From positions 1 to 64,000 of the forward strand of contig NZ_JACYFG010000038.1 of the NCBI RefSeq assembly GCF_014803405.1: a stretch of DNA of 64,000 nt, given 5' to 3'. Of this stretch, positions 25,209 to 34,454 are shown one piece after another (position 1 is the stretch's first letter; each line of letters begins with the position of its first letter). The stretch is from Pelagicoccus enzymogenes (GTDB lineage Bacteria; Verrucomicrobiota; Verrucomicrobiia; Opitutales; Opitutaceae). The position numbers and the translations under genes were made by a program. Under the pieces are notes generated by a model. It saw only the letters and a list, made by a program, of their open reading frames with translations, did no database searches and was not told the DNA's origin.

Positions 25209-26441
25209 ATGGTAAGCCTGAGCCGTTCCGCCACCGACCGCATGATCATCGCACCTTTGCCCAACGACGAATCAGACCGCATCGCGGCCCTGAAACGGTA
25301 CCAAATCCTGGATACCGAAGCGGAGGAATTGTTCGATGACATCTCAAAGATCGCCGCGGCCATCTGCGACGTGCCCATCGCTCTCATTAGCCTGATCGAC
25401 GAAGACCGCCAGTGGTTCAAATCAAAGGTCGGACTGGAGGCTACGGAAACGCCCCGCGAGTACGCCTTCTGCTCCCACGCCATCCTCCAACCGGGGGAGC
25501 TGCTCATCGTTCCAGACGCTAGCAAGGACCCACGCTTTTGCGACAATCCACTCGTGACCGGCGCTCCCGACATACGCTTCTACGCCGGTTCTCCCATTGT
25601 CACCAACGACCGCCAGGCCCTCGGAACCCTCTGCGTTATCGACTCAAAATCGAGACAGCTCACGGAGGCTCAAGCCGAAGCCCTCCGCCACCTCTCCAAA
25701 CAAGTCTGCGCCAACCTGGAGCTCCGACTCGCCCGCAAAAAGCTCGAGCTGCTGAACGAAGCCAAGAACAAGTTCTTCTCCCTCATCGCCCACGACCTGC
25801 GCTCGCCCATCAACTCCATCCTCTCCATCGCCGAACTACTGGTCGATCCGAACTCCGGACTGAGCCCAGAAGACGAGGAACAATTCAAAAAACACCTCTA
25901 CGCCAGCGCCCGCGTCACTTCTCAAACCGCAGAAAACCTGCTGAGCCTCATCCAGTTCGAGCAAGGCCGCTTCAGCTTCGAACCGCGCTCCCTCTCTGTC
26001 CGAGAAACCCTCTCCGCGTGCGAAGACTCGATTTCCGGATCCTGCAAGTCCAAGGGGATTCGCATCCTCACCTCCTGCAACCCCGATCTCGTCGCCTGGG
26101 CCGACTCGCGCTTGCTGCAGTCGATCGTGCAAAACCTGCTTTCAAACGCTGTAAAGTTCTCCCACCTTTCCGGAAAAATCCTGCTCAACGCCCGCAGCGA
26201 CGGAGAAACGGTCACCATCACTGTGCAAGACTTCGGACAAGGGATTAAGCCCAAAGCCCTCGACCTTCTCTTCGACTACACGTCCAGCTACAGCACCAGC
26301 GGGACCGCAGGCGAACACGGCTCCGGACTCGGACTCGCCCTTTGCAAACAGTTCTCTCAACGACTCGGCGGGGATCTCGTATTGGAATCCGAATACGGAA
26401 AAGGCACAACCGCCACCCTCACGATTCCAGCAAAAGAGTAA
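25209..26441 (+). CDS. GAF-domain sensor histidine kinase
   Basis: 410 residues, no membrane segments, so cytoplasmic. GAF domain about 30-180: ALKRYQILDTEAEELFDDIS near its start, then LISLIDEDRQWFKSKVGLE and AGSPIVTNDRQALGTLCVID. HisKA domain with phospho-accepting His195 in FFSLIAHDLRSPINSI. HATPase domain: NLLSNAVKFS (N box), DFGQGI (G1), HGSGLGLALCKQ (G2). It lacks a receiver, so it would phosphorylate a separate regulator, not found nearby. ATG 25242 (MIIAPLPNDE) is a credible alternative start and matches relatives that begin shortly before LKRYxILDT. Signal unknown. Confidence 0.9.
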   Translation: MVSLSRSATDRMIIAPLPNDESDRIAALKRYQILDTEAEELFDDISKIAAAICDVPIALISLIDEDRQWFKSKVGLEATETPREYAFCSHAILQPGELLIVPDASKDPRFCDNPLVTGAPDIRFYAGSPIVTNDRQALGTLCVIDSKSRQLTEAQAEALRHLSKQVCANLELRLARKKLELLNEAKNKFFSLIAHDLRSPINSILSIAELLVDPNSGLSPEDEEQFKKHLYASARVTSQTAENLLSLIQFEQGRFSFEPRSLSVRETLSACEDSISGSCKSKGIRILTSCNPDLVAWADSRLLQSIVQNLLSNAVKFSHLSGKILLNARSDGETVTITVQDFGQGIKPKALDLLFDYTSSYSTSGTAGEHGSGLGLALCKQFSQRLGGDLVLESEYGKGTTATLTIPAKE

Positions 26442-26502
26442 CGCTTTCGAAAGGTTCGGAGCTCGCGCCATTGCGCGCGGGCTCGATACCTCCACGCGAA
26501 GC

Positions 26503-28125
26503 CTACCTGCCCGCGAACTCCTTAGCCAAGGTCAGGCGGTGGATCTTCGCATTGTGCCGCACGTCCACCGGAAACCCTTTGTGCAAGAAGAAATGGCGGA
26601 TATCAGCCGTCACTTCACATGCCGCAGCTAGAGAGCGAACCTCCCTTAGCAAGGCCTGCTCTTCGTCACTAGACTTTGGATACATTCCCGCAAAAGGCTC
26701 CAGCACCAGAGCCGGAACCACCTGCCCGTCGGTCTCGTAGCGAATCAAGGCAGAGCGAAAGATCTTCTCATGCACATTCACCACGCCTTCGCATCGGTCC
26801 GTGTAGAAGACGCCATCCACCGTTTCCACCCGTTCCACCTTGCGGCCGCAGAACCACAAACGTCCATCCGCGTCGATGTATCCAAGATCTCCGATACGAT
26901 GCCAAACCCGCTCGCCATCGACGATCTTGGAAAGACGCGTCGCTTCCGGCAACTGGTCGTAGGCCTTGGTCACGCTCGGCCCCGTCACCACGATCTCTCC
27001 AATTTCGCCCGCAGGAAGCGCTCGCTGCAAGTCGCCTACCTCCATGGCCTCGTCCTTCAACGGGAGAATCCGCGCCTCCACGCCTTCCAAGATTCTTCCC
27101 ACGCACGTTCCCTCTCCCCGAGCCGAGCGTTCCGCTGCGATTTCGAGCACCTCGTCGTCCACCACCGAGGAAACTGGTAACACCTCAGTCGCGCCATACG
27201 GAGAGTGTACGTGCCCGTTCGTCAAGATGCGCTTAAACCGTTTCATCAAAGTCGGGGGCACCGGAGCCCCCGCCATCAAAATTCGCTTCAAGCTGGGAAG
27301 CTCGATGTCATGGGAATCGCAATACACGCCAATCTTAGCCCAAAGCGCCGGCGAGCCAAACGAGTTCGTAACCCCGCATTGCTGGATGGCTTGCACGATC
27401 TTCTGCGGGTCGACGGTAGCCGGCTTACTGGGGTTGATCTCTGGCACCACCGTGGTCATGCCTAAAGCTGGGTTGAAGAGCGCGAAAATCGGCAGCATGG
27501 GAAGGTCAACCTCTCCCGGTTCGATTTGGTACTGCCGGCGAATGGCCTCTACCTGAGCTTCGAACATGCCGTGCTCGTAGCAAACGCCTTTGGGAGCGCC
27601 CGTCGAGCCGGAGGTGAACAGCACCGCCGCCAAGTCGTCGCGCTGGGTATCAGCAGCCGCCTCTTCCGCAAAGCCGCTCGCCACCCGATCGAGCGGGCCG
27701 CCTACCTTCACCTTTGCCCGCACACTGCGAAACGACTTTCTGAATACACGCGAAACCCAAACGGCTAGCGAGATACCCACCAAAAACTCTGGCTGGGAGC
27801 GGCGCACGCAGTTAAGAAAGCTCTTCAAGCCCATGCCCGGATCGATCACCACCGGCACGGCCCCTATCTTGAAAAGGGCAAAACAGATCGCGATCAACGG
27901 CAAGCCGGGCTTCACCATCAGCAGCACACGAGATCCTTTGCCGATCCCCTTGGCGCGTAAGCGTCTCGCCCATTCGTTCTGCTCGGCCGCCAGCTCGCGG
28001 AAGCTCAAGCGAAGGTAGTCGATTTTCCCGTGGCTGTCGCGGCCCCGCGGCACCATCAAGGCGGCGACTTCAGATTGCGTCTGCGCCTTCTCGTCCAGAA
28101 AGCGGGATACGTTGACCACCGTCAT
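26503..28125 (-). CDS. oleC: OleC-like beta-lactone synthetase (AMP-dependent ligase family)
   Basis: 540-residue ANL-superfamily enzyme: FTSGSTGAPKG phosphate loop, YGATEVLPV, GEIVVTGPSVTKAY, GDLGYIDADGRLWFCGRK. The middle segment LPIFALFNPALGMTTVVPEI, then NPSKPATVDPQKIV and FGSPALWAKI is typical of OleC, where it replaces the features of ordinary acyl-CoA ligases. OleC closes a 2-alkyl-3-hydroxyalkanoic acid to a beta-lactone using ATP. In olefin biosynthesis OleA makes the beta-keto acid, OleD reduces it and OleB decarboxylates the lactone. It lies 21 bases downstream of rnd on the same strand, so is probably co-transcribed with it. An OleD homologue is encoded at 40587; OleA and OleB are not seen. 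Confidence 0.85.
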   Translation of the reverse strand: MTVVNVSRFLDEKAQTQSEVAALMVPRGRDSHGKIDYLRLSFRELAAEQNEWARRLRAKGIGKGSRVLLMVKPGLPLIAICFALFKIGAVPVVIDPGMGLKSFLNCVRRSQPEFLVGISLAVWVSRVFRKSFRSVRAKVKVGGPLDRVASGFAEEAAADTQRDDLAAVLFTSGSTGAPKGVCYEHGMFEAQVEAIRRQYQIEPGEVDLPMLPIFALFNPALGMTTVVPEINPSKPATVDPQKIVQAIQQCGVTNSFGSPALWAKIGVYCDSHDIELPSLKRILMAGAPVPPTLMKRFKRILTNGHVHSPYGATEVLPVSSVVDDEVLEIAAERSARGEGTCVGRILEGVEARILPLKDEAMEVGDLQRALPAGEIGEIVVTGPSVTKAYDQLPEATRLSKIVDGERVWHRIGDLGYIDADGRLWFCGRKVERVETVDGVFYTDRCEGVVNVHEKIFRSALIRYETDGQVVPALVLEPFAGMYPKSSDEEQALLREVRSLAAACEVTADIRHFFLHKGFPVDVRHNAKIHRLTLAKEFAGR

Positions 28126-28146
28126 TGATTTTCAACTACAATTGAC

Positions 28147-29262
28147 CTACGGCTGCGCCTTCAGATCCTCGAGGCAAGGTCCGAGCAATTCTTGCTGCCA
28201 CGGCAGGAAGCCGCTCAGGTCGTCAGGATCCCGCGCCACTTGAGCCACTTGGCTGCGCGTCGCAATCAAAGTCGGGTCAATGGCAAGTTCCTTCGAAAGC
28301 TTGTCGCGAAAGGCCTTCACCGTGTCCTGCCGATCCAGCTCCTGCTGCGAAAGCGGCGCCCGACGTTCCGGGCGCGGCGGACGTTGCGGCAAGGTTTCCA
28401 CGTCCCGCGAGGCGCCTTGCTTGAGCGCATCCTTCAAGCCTTGGCGAGCGCGGCGCTGGATCCCCTGCGGAAGCCCCTCGAAGACGAACTCCCAGTTTCC
28501 TTCGGAGACGCCTTCTGCCAAAGCAATGATATAGTCGTTGCCAAGCACCTTGAAGGGCGGGCGATCCAAGCGCTTGGCCAAGTTTTGGCGCCAGTGCCAC
28601 AGTTCGTAGACCGCCGCCTGCCCGCGCTCGTCCAATCGGTCCGACCTGGAGATGCGCCAAGAGTTCTCGTCGTTGCGCGGGAAGCCGCTCTTGGCGATGC
28701 GGATCTGGTTGTTGCAACGCTGCTCCAACCACGACTCCCGTCCAAGCTCGCGAATACGAGCCATCAGCTTGTCGCGCAGCTCGTGCAAGTAGAGCACGTC
28801 CGTCGCGGCGTACTTGAGCATTTTCGGCGTCAAGGGTCGCTGCGACCAGTCGCTCTTTTGGCTGTCCTTGGGAATTTTCACCCCGAAATTTTCCTCCAGC
28901 AGCGCCGCCAGCCCGATCCGCTTGATGCCGAGCAACTGGGAGGCGAGCATGGAGTCGAAGAGACTATTGGCCTCGAACTGGCAAAACTCCTCGAAGAGGC
29001 GCAGGTCGAAATCGCTGCCGTGCATGATCAAATGCAGCCCGGACAGGATCTTCCAAAAACGCTCCAGATCGAGGTCTGCCGTGACGTCCAGCAGGTAGAT
29101 CGTTTTGTCGAAACGCAGCTGCAGCAGGCAGAGCTTGGTCTCGAAGTGATGCAGGTTGTCCGCCTCGCTATCGAGGGCGACCTCCGTTTCGCCAGCGAGA
29201 TGGTCGCACAGCTTTTCCAAGTCGATCTGCTTGTCTACGTAGATAAATCCGTCTTCGTCCAT
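28147..29262 (-). CDS. rnd: Ribonuclease D-like 3'-5' exoribonuclease
   Basis: 371 residues from Met at 29262 (M-D-E-D-G-F-I-Y-V-D). The frame open to 29385 only reads into the end of the upstream gene in another frame. DEDDy exonuclease: EVALDSEADNLHHFETKLCL has Exo I with D-x-E, LIMHGSDFDLRLFEEF is Exo II, and AATDVLYLHELRDKL is Exo III with the Tyr. A C-terminal HRDC-type helical domain (about 210-290, AVYELWHWRQNLAKRLDRPP) binds nucleic acid. RNase D trims tRNA 3' ends in other bacteria. It starts 10 bases after the upstream histone-deacetylase-like gene and is followed by oleC after 21 bases, suggesting one transcript. Confidence 0.9.
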   Translation of the reverse strand: MDEDGFIYVDKQIDLEKLCDHLAGETEVALDSEADNLHHFETKLCLLQLRFDKTIYLLDVTADLDLERFWKILSGLHLIMHGSDFDLRLFEEFCQFEANSLFDSMLASQLLGIKRIGLAALLEENFGVKIPKDSQKSDWSQRPLTPKMLKYAATDVLYLHELRDKLMARIRELGRESWLEQRCNNQIRIAKSGFPRNDENSWRISRSDRLDERGQAAVYELWHWRQNLAKRLDRPPFKVLGNDYIIALAEGVSEGNWEFVFEGLPQGIQRRARQGLKDALKQGASRDVETLPQRPPRPERRAPLSQQELDRQDTVKAFRDKLSKELAIDPTLIATRSQVAQVARDPDDLSGFLPWQQELLGPCLEDLKAQP

Positions 29263-29272
29263 ACCGGGAGTG

Positions 29273-30127
29273 TCAGTCGTTCCAACCCACGAGAAACGCG
29301 TCCACCAACTCCGGCAGATCTTCGCTGTAGCCGCCTTCAAGCAAGGCCATGGTCGGCGTTTTGCTCGCCGCCATCCATTGGCCAAGGATCTTGAAATCGT
29401 TCATGCGCAAACTCATCTGGGTAATAGGGTCGTGTTCATAGGCATCGAAGCCCGCGGATACAAGAACGAGTTCTGGCTCAAAACTCAGGACCTCCCGCCA
29501 AGATTCCTGCAAGGTCTTCAGGTGCTCCGCCGGATCGCACTCCGGAGCCACCGGATAATTGCGGCAATTTCCCCGGGAAACCGTACCCGTTCCGGGATAG
29601 CAAGGCACTTGGTGGGCCGATACGTACAAGGCTCCCGCCACTCCCCACAGAAGCGCCTCGGTACCGTTGCCATGATGCGCGTCAAAATCCCAAACCGCCA
29701 CCCGCGAAACACCGTTGGCCAAAGCCGCCCGAGCGCAAATCGCGGCGTGGTTGAGATAACAGAACCCCATCGCCTGCTCGCGTTCCGCGTGGTGCCCCGG
29801 CGGACGCATCAAGGAAAAGGCCTTTTGCCCCTCCAAGGCCGCCATCATCGCCGCCAACGACGCTCCGCAGGCAAGGCTGGCGATCTCGTAAATCCCGTTA
29901 TAGTAGGCCGTATCCGAGTCAAAATGCTCCGCCACCTGCAAACGCTCCAGATGGGCGACCGAGTGGGCTCTCAACAAGTCCGCCTCCACGGCCGCCTCGA
30001 AGGTCGGCCATTCCCATTGCGGGTGACGGGCCCGCAACAAGGCCGCCGTCTCCTTCACGCGAGCGGGACATTCGGGATGTCCGGGAGACTCGTAGGCGAT
30101 GCAACGCTCGTCGGAAAAGATCAGCAT
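29273..30127 (-). CDS. Histone deacetylase-family amidohydrolase
   Basis: 284 residues from Met at 30127 (M-L-I-F-S-D-E-R-C). HDAC/acetylpolyamine amidohydrolase signature: FSLMRPPGHHAEREQAMG (the catalytic His pair), FCYLNHAAICAR, VWDFDAHHGNGT (zinc Asp and His), and SAGFDAYEHDPI (second zinc Asp). EGGYSEDLPELV closes the fold. Bacterial members deacetylate polyamines, acetoin-related or other small amides, so the natural substrate is undetermined. A terminator-separated cysJ lies upstream. It is likely the first gene of an HDAC-rnd-oleC transcript. Confidence 0.9.
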   Translation of the reverse strand: MLIFSDERCIAYESPGHPECPARVKETAALLRARHPQWEWPTFEAAVEADLLRAHSVAHLERLQVAEHFDSDTAYYNGIYEIASLACGASLAAMMAALEGQKAFSLMRPPGHHAEREQAMGFCYLNHAAICARAALANGVSRVAVWDFDAHHGNGTEALLWGVAGALYVSAHQVPCYPGTGTVSRGNCRNYPVAPECDPAEHLKTLQESWREVLSFEPELVLVSAGFDAYEHDPITQMSLRMNDFKILGQWMAASKTPTMALLEGGYSEDLPELVDAFLVGWND

Positions 30128-30238
30128 GCCGAAAAACCTGCACCGTTTCCGCCCAAATTGCAATGAGCAGGTCACCGCCCCGGCCCCTCTACAGCTTTTC
30201 GACCACTCCCTGCAGAAGCGTCCCCCTTCCTGATCCCA

Positions 30239-30272
30239 CAAAAAAGCCCGACGCCTGATCAGGCGTCGGGCT
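30239..30272 (-). terminator. Rho-independent terminator of cysJ
   Basis: A perfect 28-base palindrome (30245-30272, arms AGCCCGACGCCTGA and its complement) is followed on the minus strand by TTTTT (30241-30245). It lies 40 bases after the cysJ stop codon and reads as a textbook intrinsic terminator. Confidence 0.93.
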
Positions 30273-30312
30273 GCGAAGAAATAGTATCCGCTTAATGGAG
30301 TCGGACAGCCGA

Positions 30313-32136
30313 CTAGTAAACGTCGCGGCCGTAGCGGCGTTCCTTGGTCATCTGCTTCACGTAGGCGATGGCGTCTTCTTCGCTCTTCTTGCCGTGCTCC
30401 TGCACGATGTCGATGAGAGCTTGGTTGACGTCCTTGGCCATACGGGATGCGTCGCCGCACACGTAGAAGTAAGCGCCCTTGTCGAGCCATTCCCAGAGCT
30501 CCGCCCCGTTTTCGCGCATGCGATCCTGGACGTAAATCTTTTCGGGTTGGTCGCGGCTGAAAGCGAGGTCCAGCTTGGTGAGCACTCCCTTCTTGAGATA
30601 GTCCTGCCACTCGGTCTGGTAGAGGAAGTCGTAGGTGTAGCGCTGGTCGCCGAAGAAGAGCCAGTTTTCTCCCTTGGCTCCCGTCGCCGCGCGCTCTTCC
30701 ACGAAGGCGCGGAAGGGAGCGATACCGGTGCCGGGGCCCACCATGATGATCGGCGTGCTGGGATCGGCGGGGAGCTTGAAGTTCTTGTTGCTGTGGAAAT
30801 AGATACCGGCCTTGGTCCCTTCCTTCCAACTGTCGGCGATAAAGGTCGAGCACACGCCCTTCTTCTTGCGGCCGAAGGCTTCGTAGCGAACCGCTCCTAC
30901 CGTGAGGTGCACTTCGTTCGGGTGAGCCGAGATGGCGGAAGCGATGGAGTACAAGCGCGGCGAGAGCGGACGCAGCAAGGAGACCCAGTCTCCGGCGCGC
31001 AGCGAGGACGGGTATTCCTTGACCAAGTCCACGATGTCGCGGCCCCAAGCCCAGTCTTTCACCGCATCGCGATCCTCCGCCATCTTGAGCAGGTCCTTGT
31101 GATCGCAGGCCTTGGCGTACTTCTTGAGGATGACCGTATTGATCGTACGCAGGTCCAAGTGCTTGCGCAGCACTTCGCCGAAGGGCACCGAGAGGTCGTC
31201 CTTGAAGGAAACGTTTTCGCGAGCCTTGAGCTTGGCCGCTTCCAGGAACTCCTCCACCAGGTCGTCTGCGTTTTCTGGAATCACTCCCAGAGCGTCGCCC
31301 GGCTCGTAGGTGAGGCCCGAGCCTTCGAGAGAGATTTCCGCGTGGATGGTTTCCTTGGCTGAGCCCGTTCCGTTGAGGTTGATGCTGGTGAGCATCTCGG
31401 CCTGGAACGGATTCGACTTGCTGTAGGCCGGAGCCATGGGAGCCGCCACCGCAGGTCCGCTCGGAAACGCGATCGTAGCTGCTCCGGCCGCCGGCTTGGC
31501 GATTTCCTTGAGCTTGGCGATAGCGCCGTTCGCCCAACCACTGTAGGGAGCTTCGAACTCCACGTCGCACTCCACGCGGTCGTAGATGCGGGTACCGCCG
31601 AGCTCTTCGAGTCGCTTGTCGAACTCCTTGGCCATCTGGTTGAATTGCGTGTAGGAGCTGTCGCCGAGACCGAGCACGGAGAAGTTCACCCCGTCGAGCT
31701 TCACAGCCTTCTCGGCCATGATCGCATCGTAAAAATCGGAAGCGCGGGACGGCGGCTCGCCTTCGCCCCAAGTGCTGACCAGCACCAGCAGGTTTTCCGC
31801 CTTGGCCAAATCCGCCAGCTTAGCGTCGGCCATGTCGACGACCTTGCACTTGAAGCCTTCCGCGGAAGCGGAATCCTTCACGCGGTCGGCGAGCCCTTCG
31901 GCATTGCCCGACTCGGAGCCAAAGAGAATCGTCAAGGGAGCGGAACCGCCCGCGGCTGCGGGAACGCCCGCGCCTTGGCCGAAACCTTGCTCGCCAGCGA
32001 CGAGTCCGGCGAAAAAGCCCTTGAGCCAGGCGGCTTGCTGGGCATTTGCCGAGCCGAGAACCGAGTTCAGCGCAGCTGCCTGCTCCGGAGCAAAAGGAGC
32101 GTCGGCAGGAATGATTTGAATAGGCGTGTTGCTCAT
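30313..32136 (-). CDS. cysJ: Sulfite reductase [NADPH] flavoprotein alpha-component
   Basis: 607 residues, normal for CysJ. It passes electrons from NADPH through FAD and FMN to the CysI haemoprotein, which reduces sulfite to sulfide. N-terminal flavodoxin domain: TILFGSESGNAEGLADR, LVSTWGEGEPPSRA, GLGDSSYTQFNQMA. FAD/NADPH reductase part: PRLYSIASAI (FAD), MVGPGTGIAPFRAF (NADPH pyrophosphate), GDQRYTYDFLYQTEW, YVCGDASRM. The C-terminus ERRYGRDVY is the classical aromatic end that covers FAD. A proline- and alanine-rich linker separates the flavodoxin. No cysI, cysH or cysG is near. It has its own terminator and a possible structured leader. Confidence 0.95.
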   Translation of the reverse strand: MSNTPIQIIPADAPFAPEQAAALNSVLGSANAQQAAWLKGFFAGLVAGEQGFGQGAGVPAAAGGSAPLTILFGSESGNAEGLADRVKDSASAEGFKCKVVDMADAKLADLAKAENLLVLVSTWGEGEPPSRASDFYDAIMAEKAVKLDGVNFSVLGLGDSSYTQFNQMAKEFDKRLEELGGTRIYDRVECDVEFEAPYSGWANGAIAKLKEIAKPAAGAATIAFPSGPAVAAPMAPAYSKSNPFQAEMLTSINLNGTGSAKETIHAEISLEGSGLTYEPGDALGVIPENADDLVEEFLEAAKLKARENVSFKDDLSVPFGEVLRKHLDLRTINTVILKKYAKACDHKDLLKMAEDRDAVKDWAWGRDIVDLVKEYPSSLRAGDWVSLLRPLSPRLYSIASAISAHPNEVHLTVGAVRYEAFGRKKKGVCSTFIADSWKEGTKAGIYFHSNKNFKLPADPSTPIIMVGPGTGIAPFRAFVEERAATGAKGENWLFFGDQRYTYDFLYQTEWQDYLKKGVLTKLDLAFSRDQPEKIYVQDRMRENGAELWEWLDKGAYFYVCGDASRMAKDVNQALIDIVQEHGKKSEEDAIAYVKQMTKERRYGRDVY

Positions 32137-32303
32137 AAGCGTAAATTAGTCCGTCAAGCTTGGTAGCGCTAGAGCGGCTACCGGAAAATCCTGTCAGCAG
32201 GAGCCTTACCAAATGTAGGCGCAAACGGCGAAATCGACCGACAGGGAGGGCAGTAAGAAAGGCAGAGCCCAATTTATGGCAAGCCTCTAATAGAGGGCAG
32301 CCC
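32137..32303 (-). promoter_or_regulatory. Structured 5' leader upstream of cysJ
   Basis: On the minus strand TTGGTA (32207-32212 complement) can pair with TACCAA (32160-32165 complement). Inside lie hairpins TCCTG-ctga-CAGGA (about 32189-32202) and GGTAGC/GCTACC (32162-32167 with 32177-32182). The GCTACC arm overlaps TACCAA, so the outer and inner pairings exclude each other, as in attenuators and riboswitches. I could not match it to a known riboswitch class. Confidence 0.35.
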
Positions 32304-34454
32304 CTACAACTCCAAGTCGTGCCAGTTCTTGGTCAAAAACAGGTGTCCCTGGATGCTGTCCACCAAGGGCGCGTAGCTGGACAAGGGGCCAGCCTTCTCT
32401 TCCAAGGTACGCACCGAAACGCCTACGAAGGTGACCGCGGAACGGGCGCTCTCCCGGGCGATCGACTCCAAGGGAGGATCCTTGGAGACTACGATCACCG
32501 GCTCCACCTCGATACGCGAATCCTTGAGCAGCTCCGCCATGCCGGCTTCCGCCGCCGCCCGTCCTTCCTCGTCGCGGATGATGCGCAGGATGCGGATGCG
32601 GGCTTCCTGCCAAGCCCGATTGCTCTGCATCAGGTGGGCCAAGGTGATCATCATGGAGCCGTTGGCCCGAGCCGACCACCAGACGTCGATCACCGAGTAC
32701 AGGTGCGAATCGGGCTCCTTGGCCTTGGAGTAAACGAGCAGGTTGGTCTCCATCTCGAGAGCTTGGTGCACGGTGCTGGGAAAGTCATGGTCGCGCAGCC
32801 AACCGCTGCCCCACTCGATCATCAGCGTGTTGGGCTGCAAGTTGCCGAGCCCCGAGCCTTGCAGCAGAGAGGTGACGCCTTGCTCGAAGTCCTTGGCCAC
32901 CACGACCTTGGAGAAAGCCGACATGCGCTCTTCCAAAATGCGTTCGTCCATCTGGCGGGTGAGAGCCTTCTGCCGCTCGAGCGAGTTCTTCCAGTCGCCG
33001 ATGATGATGTGGGAAAGGAAGAGCACCCCCTTGTTGGCTTCGAGGTAACGGCCGAAGCGCAGCAGCTGGCTGTTCTCCTTCAAGTTGCTCATGAGCATGA
33101 GGATGGCTGGACGCCAGTTGCGCTGGTGCTGGCGGGAGGAGTAGAGCTTGAGCAAGCCCATGCGCGCCACCGCGAACCAGAAACCGCTGCGCATATCCCC
33201 CCAAGCCGTGCGATAGGAACGCCGGGCCAACACCGTGTAGGCGGTCACGATGAGGGCCACCGCCGCCACCGTGGCCAGCGGATTGAGCAAGAGCATGATG
33301 CCAAAACAGGCGATAGCTCCCACCAGCGAAACCAGCCAATGCACCTTGAAGGTGGGACGGTAGGTCGGATTGCTGGTCCAGCTCTCCAGGGCCGCCACCA
33401 GGTTCACCGCTCCGTAAGTCGCGAGGAAAAACATGGAGATGAGCGGCGCGATGAGGTTCAAGTCGCCCACCCACACGCATATCACGCTGATCCCGGCGCT
33501 CAGCACCAAGGCGATGCGCGGCTCCTTCGAGGGACCGTGCCCCTTCGCCAGAAAACGGGGCATCACACGGTCCTTGGCCAAGGCCTGCATGGTGCGAGGA
33601 GCTGCCACCAGGCTCGCCAGGGCCGACGAAAGCGTGGCCGCCCATAGCCCGGCAATCACTAGGGGAGGCGCCACCGAAATGGTCTTCATAACCAAGGCGT
33701 TCTCGATCAAATCCTCTCGGCTCGCCCCTAGGCTCAGCCACACCAGCTGCATCAAGTAGACCACAAAGGTCGCCCCTACCGCCCAAAGCGTCCCCCTCGG
33801 AATCGACTTCGTCGGATCCTTCAAGTCTCCCGACATGCTCACTCCAGACATGATGCCCGTGACGGCGGGAAAGAAGATGGCGAACACGCTCCAGAAGGAC
33901 TGCCCCTCGATGTAGGCGGGCTCCGAGCGGGCTTCCCAGCCGTCGCTGATCTGGAAGCCCACGAAGAAGGAAGCCAACGAAACCGCCAGCGTAGCCAAGA
34001 TCAGGTACTGGGCCTTCACCGCCACGCTGGCCCCGATCCATGCCACCACTGTGATCGCTCCCAAAGTGATCAAAGAAAAGGCGCGAGCGTCGAGGTCCGG
34101 GAACAGGTACTGCACCGACTCCGTGAAGCCGACCACGTAAAACGCCACCGAAATCGCTTGGGCCAAATAGAGCGGCATCCCGATCGCCCCGCCAAACTCT
34201 AGTCCCAGGCTACGGGAAACCAGAAAGTACGCCCCGCCCCCCTGGGCCTTGGTGTTGGTGGCGATCGCCGACAACGACAAAGCCGAGATAAACGTCACCA
34301 AGTTGGCGATACAAAGCATGGCGATCGCCCCCAAGAGGCCCGCGTTACCCACGACCCAACCGGAGCGCAGGAAGAGGATGACGCCGAGGATGGTGAGCAC
34401 GTTCGGCACGAACACCCCACCAAAAGTCCCGAATTTCTGAGCTGGCTTTTCCAT
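32304..34454 (-). CDS. SLC12-like (cation-chloride cotransporter-type) APC permease
   Basis: 716 residues from Met at 34454 (M-E-K-P-A-Q-K-F-G-T-F-G-G-V-F-V-P). About twelve helices lie in residues 15-440, beginning VPNVLTILGVILFLRSGWVV, the conserved first helix of the SLC12 cotransporter branch. GIMSGVSMSGDLKDPTKSIP is the family's helix 6-7 signature. The remaining 270 residues form a cytosolic domain (LRFGRYLEANKGVLFLSH, LMIEWGSGWLRDHDFP, VIDVWWSARANGSMMITLAHL) resembling the C-terminal regulatory domain of SLC12 proteins. In animals these move Na, K and Cl together; bacterial members may carry amino acids or ions, so the substrate is open. A longer start at 34517 adds a cysteine-rich stretch and is unlikely. 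Confidence 0.87.
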   Translation of the reverse strand: MEKPAQKFGTFGGVFVPNVLTILGVILFLRSGWVVGNAGLLGAIAMLCIANLVTFISALSLSAIATNTKAQGGGAYFLVSRSLGLEFGGAIGMPLYLAQAISVAFYVVGFTESVQYLFPDLDARAFSLITLGAITVVAWIGASVAVKAQYLILATLAVSLASFFVGFQISDGWEARSEPAYIEGQSFWSVFAIFFPAVTGIMSGVSMSGDLKDPTKSIPRGTLWAVGATFVVYLMQLVWLSLGASREDLIENALVMKTISVAPPLVIAGLWAATLSSALASLVAAPRTMQALAKDRVMPRFLAKGHGPSKEPRIALVLSAGISVICVWVGDLNLIAPLISMFFLATYGAVNLVAALESWTSNPTYRPTFKVHWLVSLVGAIACFGIMLLLNPLATVAAVALIVTAYTVLARRSYRTAWGDMRSGFWFAVARMGLLKLYSSRQHQRNWRPAILMLMSNLKENSQLLRFGRYLEANKGVLFLSHIIIGDWKNSLERQKALTRQMDERILEERMSAFSKVVVAKDFEQGVTSLLQGSGLGNLQPNTLMIEWGSGWLRDHDFPSTVHQALEMETNLLVYSKAKEPDSHLYSVIDVWWSARANGSMMITLAHLMQSNRAWQEARIRILRIIRDEEGRAAAEAGMAELLKDSRIEVEPVIVVSKDPPLESIARESARSAVTFVGVSVRTLEEKAGPLSSYAPLVDSIQGHLFLTKNWHDLEL

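Noticed and set aside
29263-29385. N-terminal extension of the RNase D gene
   Set aside because: Overlaps the end of the upstream HDAC-like gene; the residues are not RNase D-like.
32137-32303. Known SAM, SAH or FMN riboswitch upstream of cysJ
   Set aside because: None of the conserved core sequences I know were seen; only a generic alternative fold remains.
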